Notes under the pieces: generated by a model | Databases searched by the model: none | Told to the model about the DNA's origin: nothing | Seen by the model: only the letters and a program-made list of their open reading frames with translations | Position numbers and translations under genes: made by a program | Part shown: in pieces, positions 16,436-24,246 of the stretch | Position numbering within the stretch: position 1 is the stretch's first letter | Layout of the letters: each line of letters starts with the position of its first letter | Assembly: GCF_003309065.1 (NCBI RefSeq) | Contig: NZ_POAF01000012.1 | Coordinates: 1 to 49,862, forward strand | DNA length: 49,862 bases | Reading direction: 5' to 3' | Source of the DNA: Glutamicibacter soli | GTDB taxonomy: Bacteria > Actinomycetota > Actinomycetes > Actinomycetales > Micrococcaceae

Positions 16436-16989
16436 CTATTCCTGCCAGCGACGCCCTTCGCGGCCGGAAACCCAGGCAACAATTCGGCGCAGCACGATGT
16501 TTTCCGGGTCGGCCTTGGGTACCTGGCGCCACCCGGGCCGTGACAGATAGGCCTCGATCTTCGCCAGTGCCCGATCGTACTCGGCGCGCGCGAAGACCAG
16601 CTCCTGCGGCATGAGTTCCAGCGGATCCCCGGGCACAGACTCCTCTGGTTCCTCGGGCTCGTCGTCATCAGCCGCCCAGTGCGGCCGCGACCATGTCACT
16701 TGCTCCGGGCCGAGGTCCAGATCGACCGCCAGATTACCGCATCCCAGATCGCCGCAGGCGCAGCAGACGTGGAGTTCGATTTCGCTCCCGCTCATCCGGT
16801 CATCACGACGACTGAAGTCCGCGCGGTAGGTCGCAAGCGTCTCCTTCAGCGGCCTGCGCAGAAATCTCCGGGCAAAGGGCGACACCCCCAGGCGCGCTCC
16901 GGGTCGACGATCTCCTCCAGGCTGCGCCCGTCGACCACGAGTTCTGCGCATTGTTCGCGCACGTTCCACCGCACGTCGATCCGGTTCAT
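16436..16989 (-). pseudogene. Conserved hypothetical protein gene, frameshifted
   Basis: Two frames together make one sensible protein. The ATG at 16989, behind GAGAGGG, reads MNRIDVRWNVREQCAELVVD and continues to DPERAW. Then the coding pattern moves to another frame, GVSPFARRFLRRPLKET, which runs to the stop at 16436. Adding one base to the five-C run at 16885-16889 (five G on the coding strand) restores an uninterrupted frame of about 184 codons. The downstream part has CCACGDLGCGNLAVDL, a cysteine cluster that may bind metal, then an acidic DDDEPEEPEE stretch. Function is unknown. It is either a one-base deletion in the strain or a sequencing error in a homopolymer. Confidence 0.7.
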
Positions 16990-17134
16990 TCGCCCTCTCG
17001 AAGCCAGCCGCGGTACGGCCACCGCAACGTTGTTCCATGGGCTCCAGCATATTCGCTGTCAAGAATCGTCGCTTCAACAGCAAAACCCAATCAAGTGATT
17101 GACATCACGTGGCGACGTGCGGTGTACTGGGGGT

Positions 17135-17148
17135 CAATCGATCGATTG
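17135..17148. promoter_or_regulatory. 14-bp palindrome, likely TetR operator
   Basis: CAATCGATCGATTG is a perfect palindrome located 8 bp before the TetR start codon. Its position suggests autoregulation and control of the whole carboxylase operon. Confidence 0.7.
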
Positions 17149-17156
17149 GGAGCGGC

Positions 17157-17789
17157 ATGCAACTGGGACAGATCCACAAGGCGGCGGTGTCCTGCTTTGC
17201 GCGGCAGGGGTTCGCGGCCACCGGGATCCGGGAGCTGGGCGCCGCGGTCGGGCTGAATTCGGCGACCCTCTACCACTACGTCGGCGGCAAGCAGGAGCTG
17301 CTGCTGGGCGTGATCCGCAACTGCCTGGACGCGATGATCGACGGCGCGCAGGACGCCATCGAGGACGCCGACCCCGCGCAACGGCTGGCCGCACTGGTCG
17401 CCTTCCACGTCGGCTTCACTGCCACCAACCCGCAGACTGCGCGCGTGGCCGAATACGAGATGCGTTCGCTGTCCGGCGAGCACCGCGCTGCCATGCAGGC
17501 CCTGCGCGACGAATACGAGCAGCTGTTCACCGACGCGCTGGCCGACGGCGAGCGCGCGGGCCTGTTCCACGCCCCGGATGCGGGCATGGCCCGGCTGGCC
17601 ATCATGGAGATGGGCACCGGCGTGGCGCACTGGTACCGCCCCGGCGGGCGGCTGGCCCTGGCCCAGGTGCAGCTGAACTTCATCCAGATGGCCCTGCGCA
17701 TCCTGGCGGCCGACCCGGCCGTCCCTGAAGAGCTGCCGGTTCCCGCCCGGCTGGACAGCGAACCGCACGACCCCGAAGGAGCACGATGA
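17157..17789 (+). CDS. TetR family regulator
   Basis: A 210-residue TetR protein with the helix-turn-helix near residues 8-50 ([21 protein letters not shown], then [15 protein letters not shown]). The C-terminal region would bind an acyl-CoA or related effector. A GTG at 17109 opens the frame earlier, but the palindrome would then lie inside the gene; the ATG at 17157 has GGGAG upstream and fits the domain. Its stop overlaps the carboxylase beta start by 4 bp (ATGA), so it is the first gene of the operon it probably controls. Confidence 0.9.
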   Translation: MQLGQIHKAAVSCFARQGFAATGIRELGAAVGLNSATLYHYVGGKQELLLGVIRNCLDAMIDGAQDAIEDADPAQRLAALVAFHVGFTATNPQTARVAEYEMRSLSGEHRAAMQALRDEYEQLFTDALADGERAGLFHAPDAGMARLAIMEMGTGVAHWYRPGGRLALAQVQLNFIQMALRILAADPAVPEELPVPARLDSEPHDPEGAR

Positions 17790-19381
17790 AGACCCTGCCC
17801 ACGCACGTTGACGCGGATTCCGAGGATTTCGCCCGCCGCCGCGGCGAGTACAAGCCGCTGGTCGACGAGCTCCATGAGCGCCTGGCACGGGCCGCGCGCG
17901 GCGGCTCGGAAAAGTCCCGGGCGCGTCACGTTCAGCGCGGCAAGCTGCTGCCCCGCGACCGGGTGGACCGGCTGCTGGATGACGGCTCGCCCTTCCTGGA
18001 GGTCGCGCCGCTGGCCGCGGAGGACATGTACGACGGGGCCAGCCCGGGCGCGGGAATGATCGCCGGCATCGGGCTGGTGCACGGCCGGCACGTGATGGTG
18101 GTGGCGAACGACCCCACCGTCAAGGGCGGCACCTACTTCCCGATGACCGTGAAGAAGCACCTGCGCGCGCAGGAGATCGCGCTGGAGAACAGGCTGCCCT
18201 GCGTGTACCTGGTGGATTCGGGCGGCGCCTTCCTGCCGATGCAGGACGAGGTGTTCCCGGACCGCGAGCACTTCGGGCGCATCTTCTACAACCAGGCGAA
18301 CCTCTCCGCGTCCAAGATCCCGCAGCTGGCGGCGGTGCTCGGCTCCTGCACCGCCGGCGGCGCCTACGTGCCGGCGATGAGCGACGAGACGGTGATCGTG
18401 CGCAACCAGGGCACCATCTTCCTGGGCGGCCCGCCGCTGGTGAAGGCCGCGATCGGCGAGGTGGTCACCGCACAGGAGCTCGGCGGCGGCGAGCTGCACG
18501 CCAAGACCTCCGGGGTGGTGGACCACCTGGCGGACAACGACGAGCACGCGCTGCAGATCCTGCGCGACATCATCTGCACCCTGCCCGAGCCGGAGCCCCG
18601 GAGCGCCGTGTACACCGAGCCGCTCTACGACGCCGCCGAGCTGTCAGGCATCGTCCCGGTGGACGTCAACACCCCCTACGAGGTGCGCGAGGTGATCGCC
18701 CGGCTGGTGGACGGCAGCGGGTTCCACGAGTTCAAGGCCGAGTACGGCACCACCCTGGTCACCGGGTTCGCGACCCTGTACGGGCACCGCGTGGGCATCA
18801 TCGCGAACAACGGGGTGCTGTTCTCCGAGTCGGCGCTCAAGGGCGCGCACTTCATCCAGCTGTGCGACCAGCGCGGCATCCCGCTGGTGTTCCTGCAGAA
18901 CCTCGCAGGCTTCATGGTGGGCCGCGACTACGAGGCGGACGGCATCGCCAAGCACGGGGCGAAGATGGTCACCGCGGTGGCCACCGCCCGGGTGCCCAAG
19001 TTCACCGTGGTCATCGGCGGCTCCTTCGGGGCCGGCAACTACTCCATGTGCGGGCGGGCCTACTCCCCGCGCTTCCTGTGGATGTGGCCGGCCGCGCGCA
19101 TCTCCGTGATGGGCGGGGCGCAGGCCTCCAGCGTGCTGGCAACCGTCAAGCGCGACGGGCTGGAAGCCGCCGGGCAGGACTGGCCCGCACAGGACGAGGA
19201 GGCCTTCAAGGCGCCGATCCGCGAGCAGTACGAAACCCAGGGCAGCCCCTGGTACTCCACCGCCCGGCTGTGGGACGACGGGGTCATCGCCCCGGCCGAC
19301 ACCCGCCGCGTGCTCGGCCTGGCGCTGGACGCCTGCGCCGGGCAGCTGCCGGACACCACCTTCGGCCTGTTCAGGATGTGA
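17786..19381 (+). CDS. Acyl-CoA carboxylase beta subunit (methylcrotonyl-CoA carboxylase type)
   Basis: A 531-residue carboxyltransferase of the crotonase fold. Landmarks are [45 protein letters not shown] and [22 protein letters not shown], which form the acyl-CoA and biotin sites. These patterns, particularly [10 protein letters not shown], fit 3-methylcrotonyl-CoA carboxylase better than propionyl- or acetyl-CoA carboxylase. The enzyme moves CO2 from biotin on the alpha subunit to 3-methylcrotonyl-CoA in leucine breakdown. It is coupled to the TetR gene and followed after 2 bp by the alpha subunit. Order and content resemble the M. tuberculosis accD1-accA1 region. Confidence 0.9.
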   Translation: MKTLPTHVDADSEDFARRRGEYKPLVDELHERLARAARGGSEKSRARHVQRGKLLPRDRVDRLLDDGSPFLEVAPLAAEDMYDGASPGAGMIAGIGLVHGRHVMVVANDPTVKGGTYFPMTVKKHLRAQEIALENRLPCVYLVDSGGAFLPMQDEVFPDREHFGRIFYNQANLSASKIPQLAAVLGSCTAGGAYVPAMSDETVIVRNQGTIFLGGPPLVKAAIGEVVTAQELGGGELHAKTSGVVDHLADNDEHALQILRDIICTLPEPEPRSAVYTEPLYDAAELSGIVPVDVNTPYEVREVIARLVDGSGFHEFKAEYGTTLVTGFATLYGHRVGIIANNGVLFSESALKGAHFIQLCDQRGIPLVFLQNLAGFMVGRDYEADGIAKHGAKMVTAVATARVPKFTVVIGGSFGAGNYSMCGRAYSPRFLWMWPAARISVMGGAQASSVLATVKRDGLEAAGQDWPAQDEEAFKAPIREQYETQGSPWYSTARLWDDGVIAPADTRRVLGLALDACAGQLPDTTFGLFRM

Positions 19382-19383
19382 GC

Positions 19384-21357
19384 ATGTTCAACACAGTACT
19401 TGTCGCCAACCGCGGGGAGATCGCCGTGCGCGTGATCCGCACCCTGCGCGCGCTGGGCATCCGCTCGGCCGCCGTCTACTCCGACGCCGATGCCGGCTCC
19501 CCGCACGTGGCGGCCGCCGACGTGGCGGTGCGCTTGGGCCCCGCCCCGGCCGCCCAGAGCTACCTCGACATCGACGCGATCCTGTCCGCCTGCCGGGCCG
19601 TGGGCGCGCAGGCGGTGCACCCGGGCTACGGCTTCCTCTCGGAGAACGTGGACTTCGCCCGCGCCCTTGAGGCCGCCGGCATCACCTTCATCGGCCCGCC
19701 GGTTCACGCCATCAACCTGATGGGCGACAAGATCCGCGCGAAGAACCACGTCGCCGCCCACCGGGTGCCGACCACCCCGGGCATCGCCGAACCCGGGCTC
19801 GACGACGCCGCGCTGTCCGCCGCCGCGGCGGGCGTCGGCTACCCGCTGCTGATCAAGCCCTCGGCCGGCGGCGGCGGCAAGGGCATGGTGGCGGTCCACT
19901 CCCCCGAGGCCCTGCCCGAGGCGCTGGCCAGCGCCCGGCGCACCGCTGCCTCGGCGTTCGGCGACGACACCCTGTTCCTGGAGCGCCTGGTCCCCAGCCC
20001 CCGGCACATCGAGGTGCAGGTCCTGGCCGACGCCCACGGCACCGTCCTGCACCTGGGCGAACGCGAATGCTCGCTGCAGCGCCGGCACCAGAAGGTCATC
20101 GAGGAGGCGCCCTCCCCGCTGGTTGGCCCCGGGCTGCGGCAGAAGCTGGGCGCCGCGGCGGTCGCGGCCGCCGCCTCGGTGGGCTACGTCGGGGCCGGCA
20201 CCGTCGAGTTCCTGCTCAGCGACGCGAACCCGGACGAGTTCTACTTCATGGAGATGAACACCCGGCTGCAGGTCGAGCACCCGGTCACCGAGCAGGTGGT
20301 GCGCGTGCGCGGGCAGAAGCTGGACCTGGTCGCCTGGCAGGTGCGCATCGCCGCCGGCCAGCGGCTGGACTTCAACCAGGAGGAGGTCGGCCTGCAGGGG
20401 CACGCGATCGAGGCGCGGCTCTACGCGGAGGACCCGGCCGCCGGGTTCCTGCCCTCCGTCGGCACCGTGGAAAAGCTGCGGCTGCCCGGCGCCGTGCGCG
20501 TGGACGCCGCGCTGCGCGAGGGCCAGCAGATCAGCCCGCACTACGACCCGATGCTCGCCAAGGTGATCGCCGACGGGCCCGACCGCGCCGCCGCGCTGCG
20601 CGCCCTGGACCGGGCGCTGGCGCACACCGTGGTGCTGGGCGTGAAAACCAACATCGAGTACCTGCGCCTGCTGCTGGCCGACCCCGACGTCGTCGCCGGC
20701 AAGCTGGACACCACGCTGATCGAGCGCCGCAGCTTCGAGTTCCGCCGGCCCGGTCCGGCGCAGCTCGCGCTCGCCGCGCACCTGCTCAGCCCGGCGCCCG
20801 GCACCGGCCCCTGGGCGGCCGACGGCTGGCGGCCCGGCGCCCCGGCACCGCGGCGGATGCAGCTGGAGGCCGGGGACCGGGTGCACGAGGTGTCGCTGTC
20901 CGCCGGCACAGCGGTGGTGGACGGCGAGGCCCACGAGCTGCTCGACACCCCCAACGGCGTGCAGCTGGACGGGCAGCTGGCCGACATCTCCTGGGCGCGC
21001 GAGGGCGACACCCTCTGGCTGGGTTCCGAGGGCTGGAGCACCGCGGTGCGCCGCCTGGGCCGGCGCGAGCAGATCCGCCAGGCCCAAGCCGACGCGACCG
21101 TCTGCCCGCATGTCACCTCCCCCATGCCCGGCACCGTGATCGCGGTGAAGGCGGCCGACGGCGACGCGGTCGCCGCCGGGCAGGTGCTGCTGATCGTGGA
21201 GGCGATGAAGATGGAGCACCAGCTGGCCTCGCCGGCCGACGGGATCGTGCGCATGCCCGCGCTGAAGCCCGGCGACCTGGTCACCACCAAGCAGACCCTT
21301 GCCACCATCGAGCCGAGCGCCGATGATGAGCATACGCGAAAGGACGAAAATGGCTAA
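19384..21357 (+). CDS. Acyl-CoA carboxylase alpha subunit, biotinylated
   Basis: A 657-residue protein with three parts. The N-terminal biotin carboxylase begins FNTVLVANRGEIAVRVIRT and has the glycine-rich ATP loop SAGGGGKGM and the EMNTRLQVEHPVTE catalytic segment. A linker domain follows. The C-terminal biotinyl domain carries EAMKMEH, with the biotinylated lysine near residue 609. It carboxylates biotin with ATP and bicarbonate and hands it to the beta subunit. The true start is the ATG at 19384; a much longer overlapping open frame upstream is an artefact. The 3' end overlaps the MaoC gene by 8 bp. Confidence 0.93.
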   Translation: MFNTVLVANRGEIAVRVIRTLRALGIRSAAVYSDADAGSPHVAAADVAVRLGPAPAAQSYLDIDAILSACRAVGAQAVHPGYGFLSENVDFARALEAAGITFIGPPVHAINLMGDKIRAKNHVAAHRVPTTPGIAEPGLDDAALSAAAAGVGYPLLIKPSAGGGGKGMVAVHSPEALPEALASARRTAASAFGDDTLFLERLVPSPRHIEVQVLADAHGTVLHLGERECSLQRRHQKVIEEAPSPLVGPGLRQKLGAAAVAAAASVGYVGAGTVEFLLSDANPDEFYFMEMNTRLQVEHPVTEQVVRVRGQKLDLVAWQVRIAAGQRLDFNQEEVGLQGHAIEARLYAEDPAAGFLPSVGTVEKLRLPGAVRVDAALREGQQISPHYDPMLAKVIADGPDRAAALRALDRALAHTVVLGVKTNIEYLRLLLADPDVVAGKLDTTLIERRSFEFRRPGPAQLALAAHLLSPAPGTGPWAADGWRPGAPAPRRMQLEAGDRVHEVSLSAGTAVVDGEAHELLDTPNGVQLDGQLADISWAREGDTLWLGSEGWSTAVRRLGRREQIRQAQADATVCPHVTSPMPGTVIAVKAADGDAVAAGQVLLIVEAMKMEHQLASPADGIVRMPALKPGDLVTTKQTLATIEPSADDEHTRKDENG

Positions 21358-21850
21358 CCGCATCGTGCAGCGCGGGCTGTACCTGGACGAACTGAACGTG
21401 GGCGAGCTCTACGAGCACCGGCCCGGCCGCACGATCACCGAGTCGGACAACGTGCTGTTCACGACGCTGACCATGAACAACCAGGGGCTGCATCTGGACG
21501 CTGCCTGGGCTGCCACGCAGCCCTTCGGCAAGCCGCTGGTCAACTCGCTGTTCACGCTGGGCACCATGATCGGCCAGTCGGTGCCGCAGCTGACCGAGGG
21601 CACCATCATCGGCCAGCTGGGGCTGGACGCGGTCAGCTTCCCCCACCCGGTGTTCCACGGGGACACCCTGTACACCGAAACCGAAATCGTCGAGGTCCGC
21701 CCCTCGAAATCCCGCCCCGGCCAGGGCATCGCCACCATGCGGCACACCGGGCGCAACCAGGACGGGGTGGTTGTCGCGACCGCCACCCGTACCTGCCTGA
21801 TGTGGACCAAGGCCGCCCACGAGGCGGCACTGAACAAGGAGGAGCAATGA
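21350..21850 (+). CDS. MaoC family (R)-hydratase-like protein
   Basis: A 166-residue single hot-dog protein. GRTITESDNVLFTTLTMNNQGLHLD is the MaoC hydratase-2 motif with catalytic Asp and His positions, followed by KPLVNSLFTLGTMIG. It would hydrate an enoyl-CoA, here plausibly an unsaturated acyl-CoA of branched-chain catabolism. It overlaps the carboxylase alpha gene by 8 bp and the CitE gene by 4 bp, so it is tightly built into the operon. Its closest context analogue is the MaoC gene (Rv2499c) beside citE in mycobacteria. Confidence 0.88.
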   Translation: MANRIVQRGLYLDELNVGELYEHRPGRTITESDNVLFTTLTMNNQGLHLDAAWAATQPFGKPLVNSLFTLGTMIGQSVPQLTEGTIIGQLGLDAVSFPHPVFHGDTLYTETEIVEVRPSKSRPGQGIATMRHTGRNQDGVVVATATRTCLMWTKAAHEAALNKEEQ

Positions 21851-22644
21851 AACTCGGACCTGCGATCCTGTTCTGCCCGGCCGACCGGCCCGACCGCTAC
21901 GCCAAGGCCGCCGACCGCGCCGACACCGTCATCCTGGACCTGGAGGACGCCGTCGCCCCGGAGCACAAGGAGTCCGCCCGGCAGGCGGTGCTTGAGAGCT
22001 CGCTGGACCCCGAACGCACCATCGTGCGCGTGAACCCGTTCGACACCAACTACATCGTCGCCGATCTGCGCGCGGTCAAGCAGGCCGGGTACACCCGGAT
22101 CATGCTGCCCAAGTGCGAATCCGCCGAGCAGGTGCTGAAGCTGGATCCCTTCGAGGTCATCGCGCTGTGCGAAACCGCCCGCGGCATCAACGCCGCCGCG
22201 CAGATTGCGGCGGCCGCCAACGTCTCCGCGCTCATGTGGGGCGCCGAGGACCTGACCGCCTCGCTGGGCGGCACCTCATCGCGCCACCCCGACGGCAGCT
22301 ACCGGGACGTCTCCCGCTTCGCCCGCGCGCAGGTGCTGCTGCAGGCCGCAGCGCACGGCAAGGGATCCATCGACTCGGTCTACCTGGACATCGCGGACCT
22401 GGACGGGCTGCGGGTCGAGGCCGCCGACGCCGCTGCCAGCGGCTTCACCGCCAAGGCCAGCATCCACCCCAGCCAGATGCAGGTCATCCGCGAGGCCTTC
22501 GCTCCCTCCGCGGAACAGCTGGATCGGGCGCGGCGGCTGCTGGCCGCCGCCGAAGGGAACGCCGGCGCCTTCACGTTTGAAGGGCAGATGGTCGACGAGC
22601 CGTTGCTGCGCCAGGCCCGGGCCATCGTGGAAGGTGAAAAGTGA
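21847..22644 (+). CDS. CitE-like acyl-CoA lyase
   Basis: A 265-residue HpcH/HpaI-CitE family TIM barrel. Visible motifs are GPAILFCPADRPDRYAKA, VILDLEDAVAP (Glu/Asp for Mg), RTIVRVNPFDT with the substrate-binding Arg, and LMWGAEDLTASLGG. Stand-alone CitE homologues split beta-hydroxy/beta-methylmalyl-type acyl-CoAs rather than citrate; no citrate lyase partners are present. The ATG at 21847 overlaps the MaoC stop. It is the last recognised gene of the operon; an acyl-CoA dehydrogenase usually found in such clusters is absent here. Confidence 0.9.
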   Translation: MKLGPAILFCPADRPDRYAKAADRADTVILDLEDAVAPEHKESARQAVLESSLDPERTIVRVNPFDTNYIVADLRAVKQAGYTRIMLPKCESAEQVLKLDPFEVIALCETARGINAAAQIAAAANVSALMWGAEDLTASLGGTSSRHPDGSYRDVSRFARAQVLLQAAAHGKGSIDSVYLDIADLDGLRVEAADAAASGFTAKASIHPSQMQVIREAFAPSAEQLDRARRLLAAAEGNAGAFTFEGQMVDEPLLRQARAIVEGEK

Positions 22645-22788
22645 CGGCCTGTTAAGCACACCGGGCAAGCGGGCACCGTGCTGGCCTCCGACACCGACCG
22701 CTGAGCGTTTGGCGGCCCATGGCGCCTGCGCCTAGCGTTGATAATGTGCCGCCTGGACAGGCCATGCGCTTCGAACGCTCAAAGGTAG

Positions 22789-23049
22789 TTCGCCTCTTCC
22801 AGTCGCAAACCCGGCTACGACACCCTGGTCTTTTTCTGGTTCGCCATCATCCTCTGGGCTCTGGGCATTGCATCCAACAGTACCAACGCCTACTTGACGC
22901 TGAACGGTGCAATCACCATCAACTCATGGGGGCTGACGGTGGCCTCCATGTCGGGCATCGGCCTTTTCCTACTGGCCGGAATCTTCTCCATCGTGGTCCT
23001 GCACAAGATCATCGCGATGCTGATCCATCTGGTCCACCGCCAGCCGTAG
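22789..23049 (+). pseudogene. Membrane-protein reading frame without a start codon
   Basis: This 86-codon frame has strongly C/G-biased third positions, as real genes here do. It encodes two hydrophobic helices: one from LVFFWFAIILWALGIA, one from LTVASMSGIGLFLLAGIFSIVV, ending near HRQP. An in-frame TAG at 22786-22788 closes it upstream, and no ATG, GTG or TTG occurs before the first helix. An ATG at 22764 lies in another frame and could feed into it after a one-base slip. It is probably a 5'-damaged gene or a frameshift; I do not recognise the family. Confidence 0.5.
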
Positions 23050-23066
23050 TCGCCCCGGGATGCAAA

Positions 23067-23097
23067 ATCGGCACCGGAGAAGACCTCCGATGCCGAT
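23067..23097 (-). terminator. Terminator of the first DUF6069-like gene
   Basis: ATCGGCA pairs with TGCCGAT and, after one mismatch, CGGAG with CTCCG around a five-base loop. On the minus strand it is followed by TTTTGC, so it terminates the gene ending at 23113. Confidence 0.75.
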
Positions 23098-23112
23098 AGT
23101 TTCAACCTGTCG

Positions 23113-23550
23113 CTAGGCGATGGCGAGTGCCTGCGCTTCGGTATGCAGCTTCTTGTTTCCGTAGTGCACGGCGAAGAACCACGCCACACCGGTCATGATG
23201 TGGATGAGGCTCAGGGTGATGGCGGTGGCGGCGTCGGCGGAATTCATGATCGGGAAGGCGATCGACGCCACGGCGATGATCAGGCCGATCCACTGGGCCA
23301 CCTTGGTGATGCCCTTCTTGGCGCGGCCGAGCAGGAACACCACGAAGCCAAGGACAATCACCGAAGCCCAGGTGTAACCCAGAACCTGGGCGAAGTGCAC
23401 GACATCGTGCGAAGTTTCACCGATCTGCATGGAGGCTCCGGCCGAGCCGCCGATGAAGAAGATGATGACGTTGAGGTACCCTGCGCCGAGCGCGGCGATC
23501 GCTACCTGGATGAAATTGAATGGGCTGTTTGGGGTTCCCTGCGGGGCCAT
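23113..23550 (-). CDS. Four-helix membrane protein (DUF6069-like)
   Basis: A 145-residue protein with four hydrophobic helices starting at NFIQVAIAALGAGYLNVIIFFIGG. It aligns along its length with the protein encoded at 23701-24129: both have PFNFxQVxIAAxGA, GASMxx, VxGFxxFLxxR, and end in VAWFFAVHYGNK or the equivalent. Function is unknown. TAGGGAA precedes the ATG. A 22-bp inverted repeat lies just upstream and a terminator just downstream, so it forms its own unit. Confidence 0.8.
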   Translation of the reverse strand: MAPQGTPNSPFNFIQVAIAALGAGYLNVIIFFIGGSAGASMQIGETSHDVVHFAQVLGYTWASVIVLGFVVFLLGRAKKGITKVAQWIGLIIAVASIAFPIMNSADAATAITLSLIHIMTGVAWFFAVHYGNKKLHTEAQALAIA

Positions 23551-23567
23551 TGGCGTTCCCTAAAAAT

Positions 23568-23589
23568 ATCGTTGACAGTTCTCAACGAT
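23568..23589. promoter_or_regulatory. 22-bp inverted repeat upstream of the membrane-protein gene
   Basis: ATCGTTGA-CAGTTC-TCAACGAT has perfect 8-bp arms and sits 18 bp before the start of the gene at 23550. Spacing and size fit a dimeric repressor operator. No regulator gene is adjacent. Confidence 0.5.
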
Positions 23590-23700
23590 TCTATAGTCGA
23601 ACATATCCAGCCAAAACACTTGGGCCGGGTGACTTCCGCAACACCCGGCCCGCACCAGCTATCCGCGAGTTGGCACGCCCCCAGAACGTGCCAAGCCCAA

Positions 23701-24129
23701 TCACCCTGCCATGGCTCGCTCGTTGGCCCTCTTGTTGGAGTTGTTCACCGCGATGTACCAGCTGGCGCCGACGATCACGTGCATGATGGCGACCGCAACC
23801 GCGCTTCCTGCGTCTTCGGCGAAGAACAGTTGCGTCACGGCCGAGAGGAGCAGCAGGGCAAGCCCGATCACCTGGGCGACGCGGCAGAAGCCCGGACGGC
23901 CGCGTGCGATGAGGAAGGTCAGGAAGCCGAGCACCACGATCGGAGGCACGGTGAACCGGATGATGTGGATGAAATCGAGGTTTCGGAACATCCCGTCGGA
24001 GAATTTCATGGATGCCCCGGCGGCCTCCGCGATGAAGAACGTGAGCATGCTCAGGGCCATGGCGCCAAAGGCGGCGATCAACACCTGGACGAAGTTAAAC
24101 GGCATTTTGAATTTGACGTCAGCTTGCAT
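23701..24129 (-). CDS. Four-helix membrane protein, paralogue of the neighbouring gene
   Basis: A 142-residue membrane protein with four helices and the same motif order as the gene at 23113-23550 (PFNFVQVLIAAFGA, GASMKF, VVLGFLTFLIARG, IMHVIVGASWYIAVNNSNK). The two probably arose by tandem duplication, but sequence identity is moderate, so it is old. The frame opens at 24177, yet the ATG at 24129 has an AAAGGAGAT site and is preferred. No function can be assigned. Confidence 0.8.
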   Translation of the reverse strand: MQADVKFKMPFNFVQVLIAAFGAMALSMLTFFIAEAAGASMKFSDGMFRNLDFIHIIRFTVPPIVVLGFLTFLIARGRPGFCRVAQVIGLALLLLSAVTQLFFAEDAGSAVAVAIMHVIVGASWYIAVNNSNKRANERAMAG

Positions 24130-24246
24130 GGCTGGACATCTCCTTTGATGTGAAAAACCGAATACCCGTTCTTTCACTGTACGCCCGAAAACAACCTTTG
24201 AACCCGACGATTTTACGGCTCGCAGTTTCGATCGCCCGAGATGCGC

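Noticed and set aside
17109-17156. An upstream GTG start for the TetR gene
   Set aside because: It would put the palindrome inside the coding region and add residues not fitting the TetR N-terminus.
18862-21357. An 831-codon frame as a fused carboxylase
   Set aside because: Its first part is a shadow of the beta subunit in another frame with Arg/Gly-rich noise. The alpha subunit starts at 19384.
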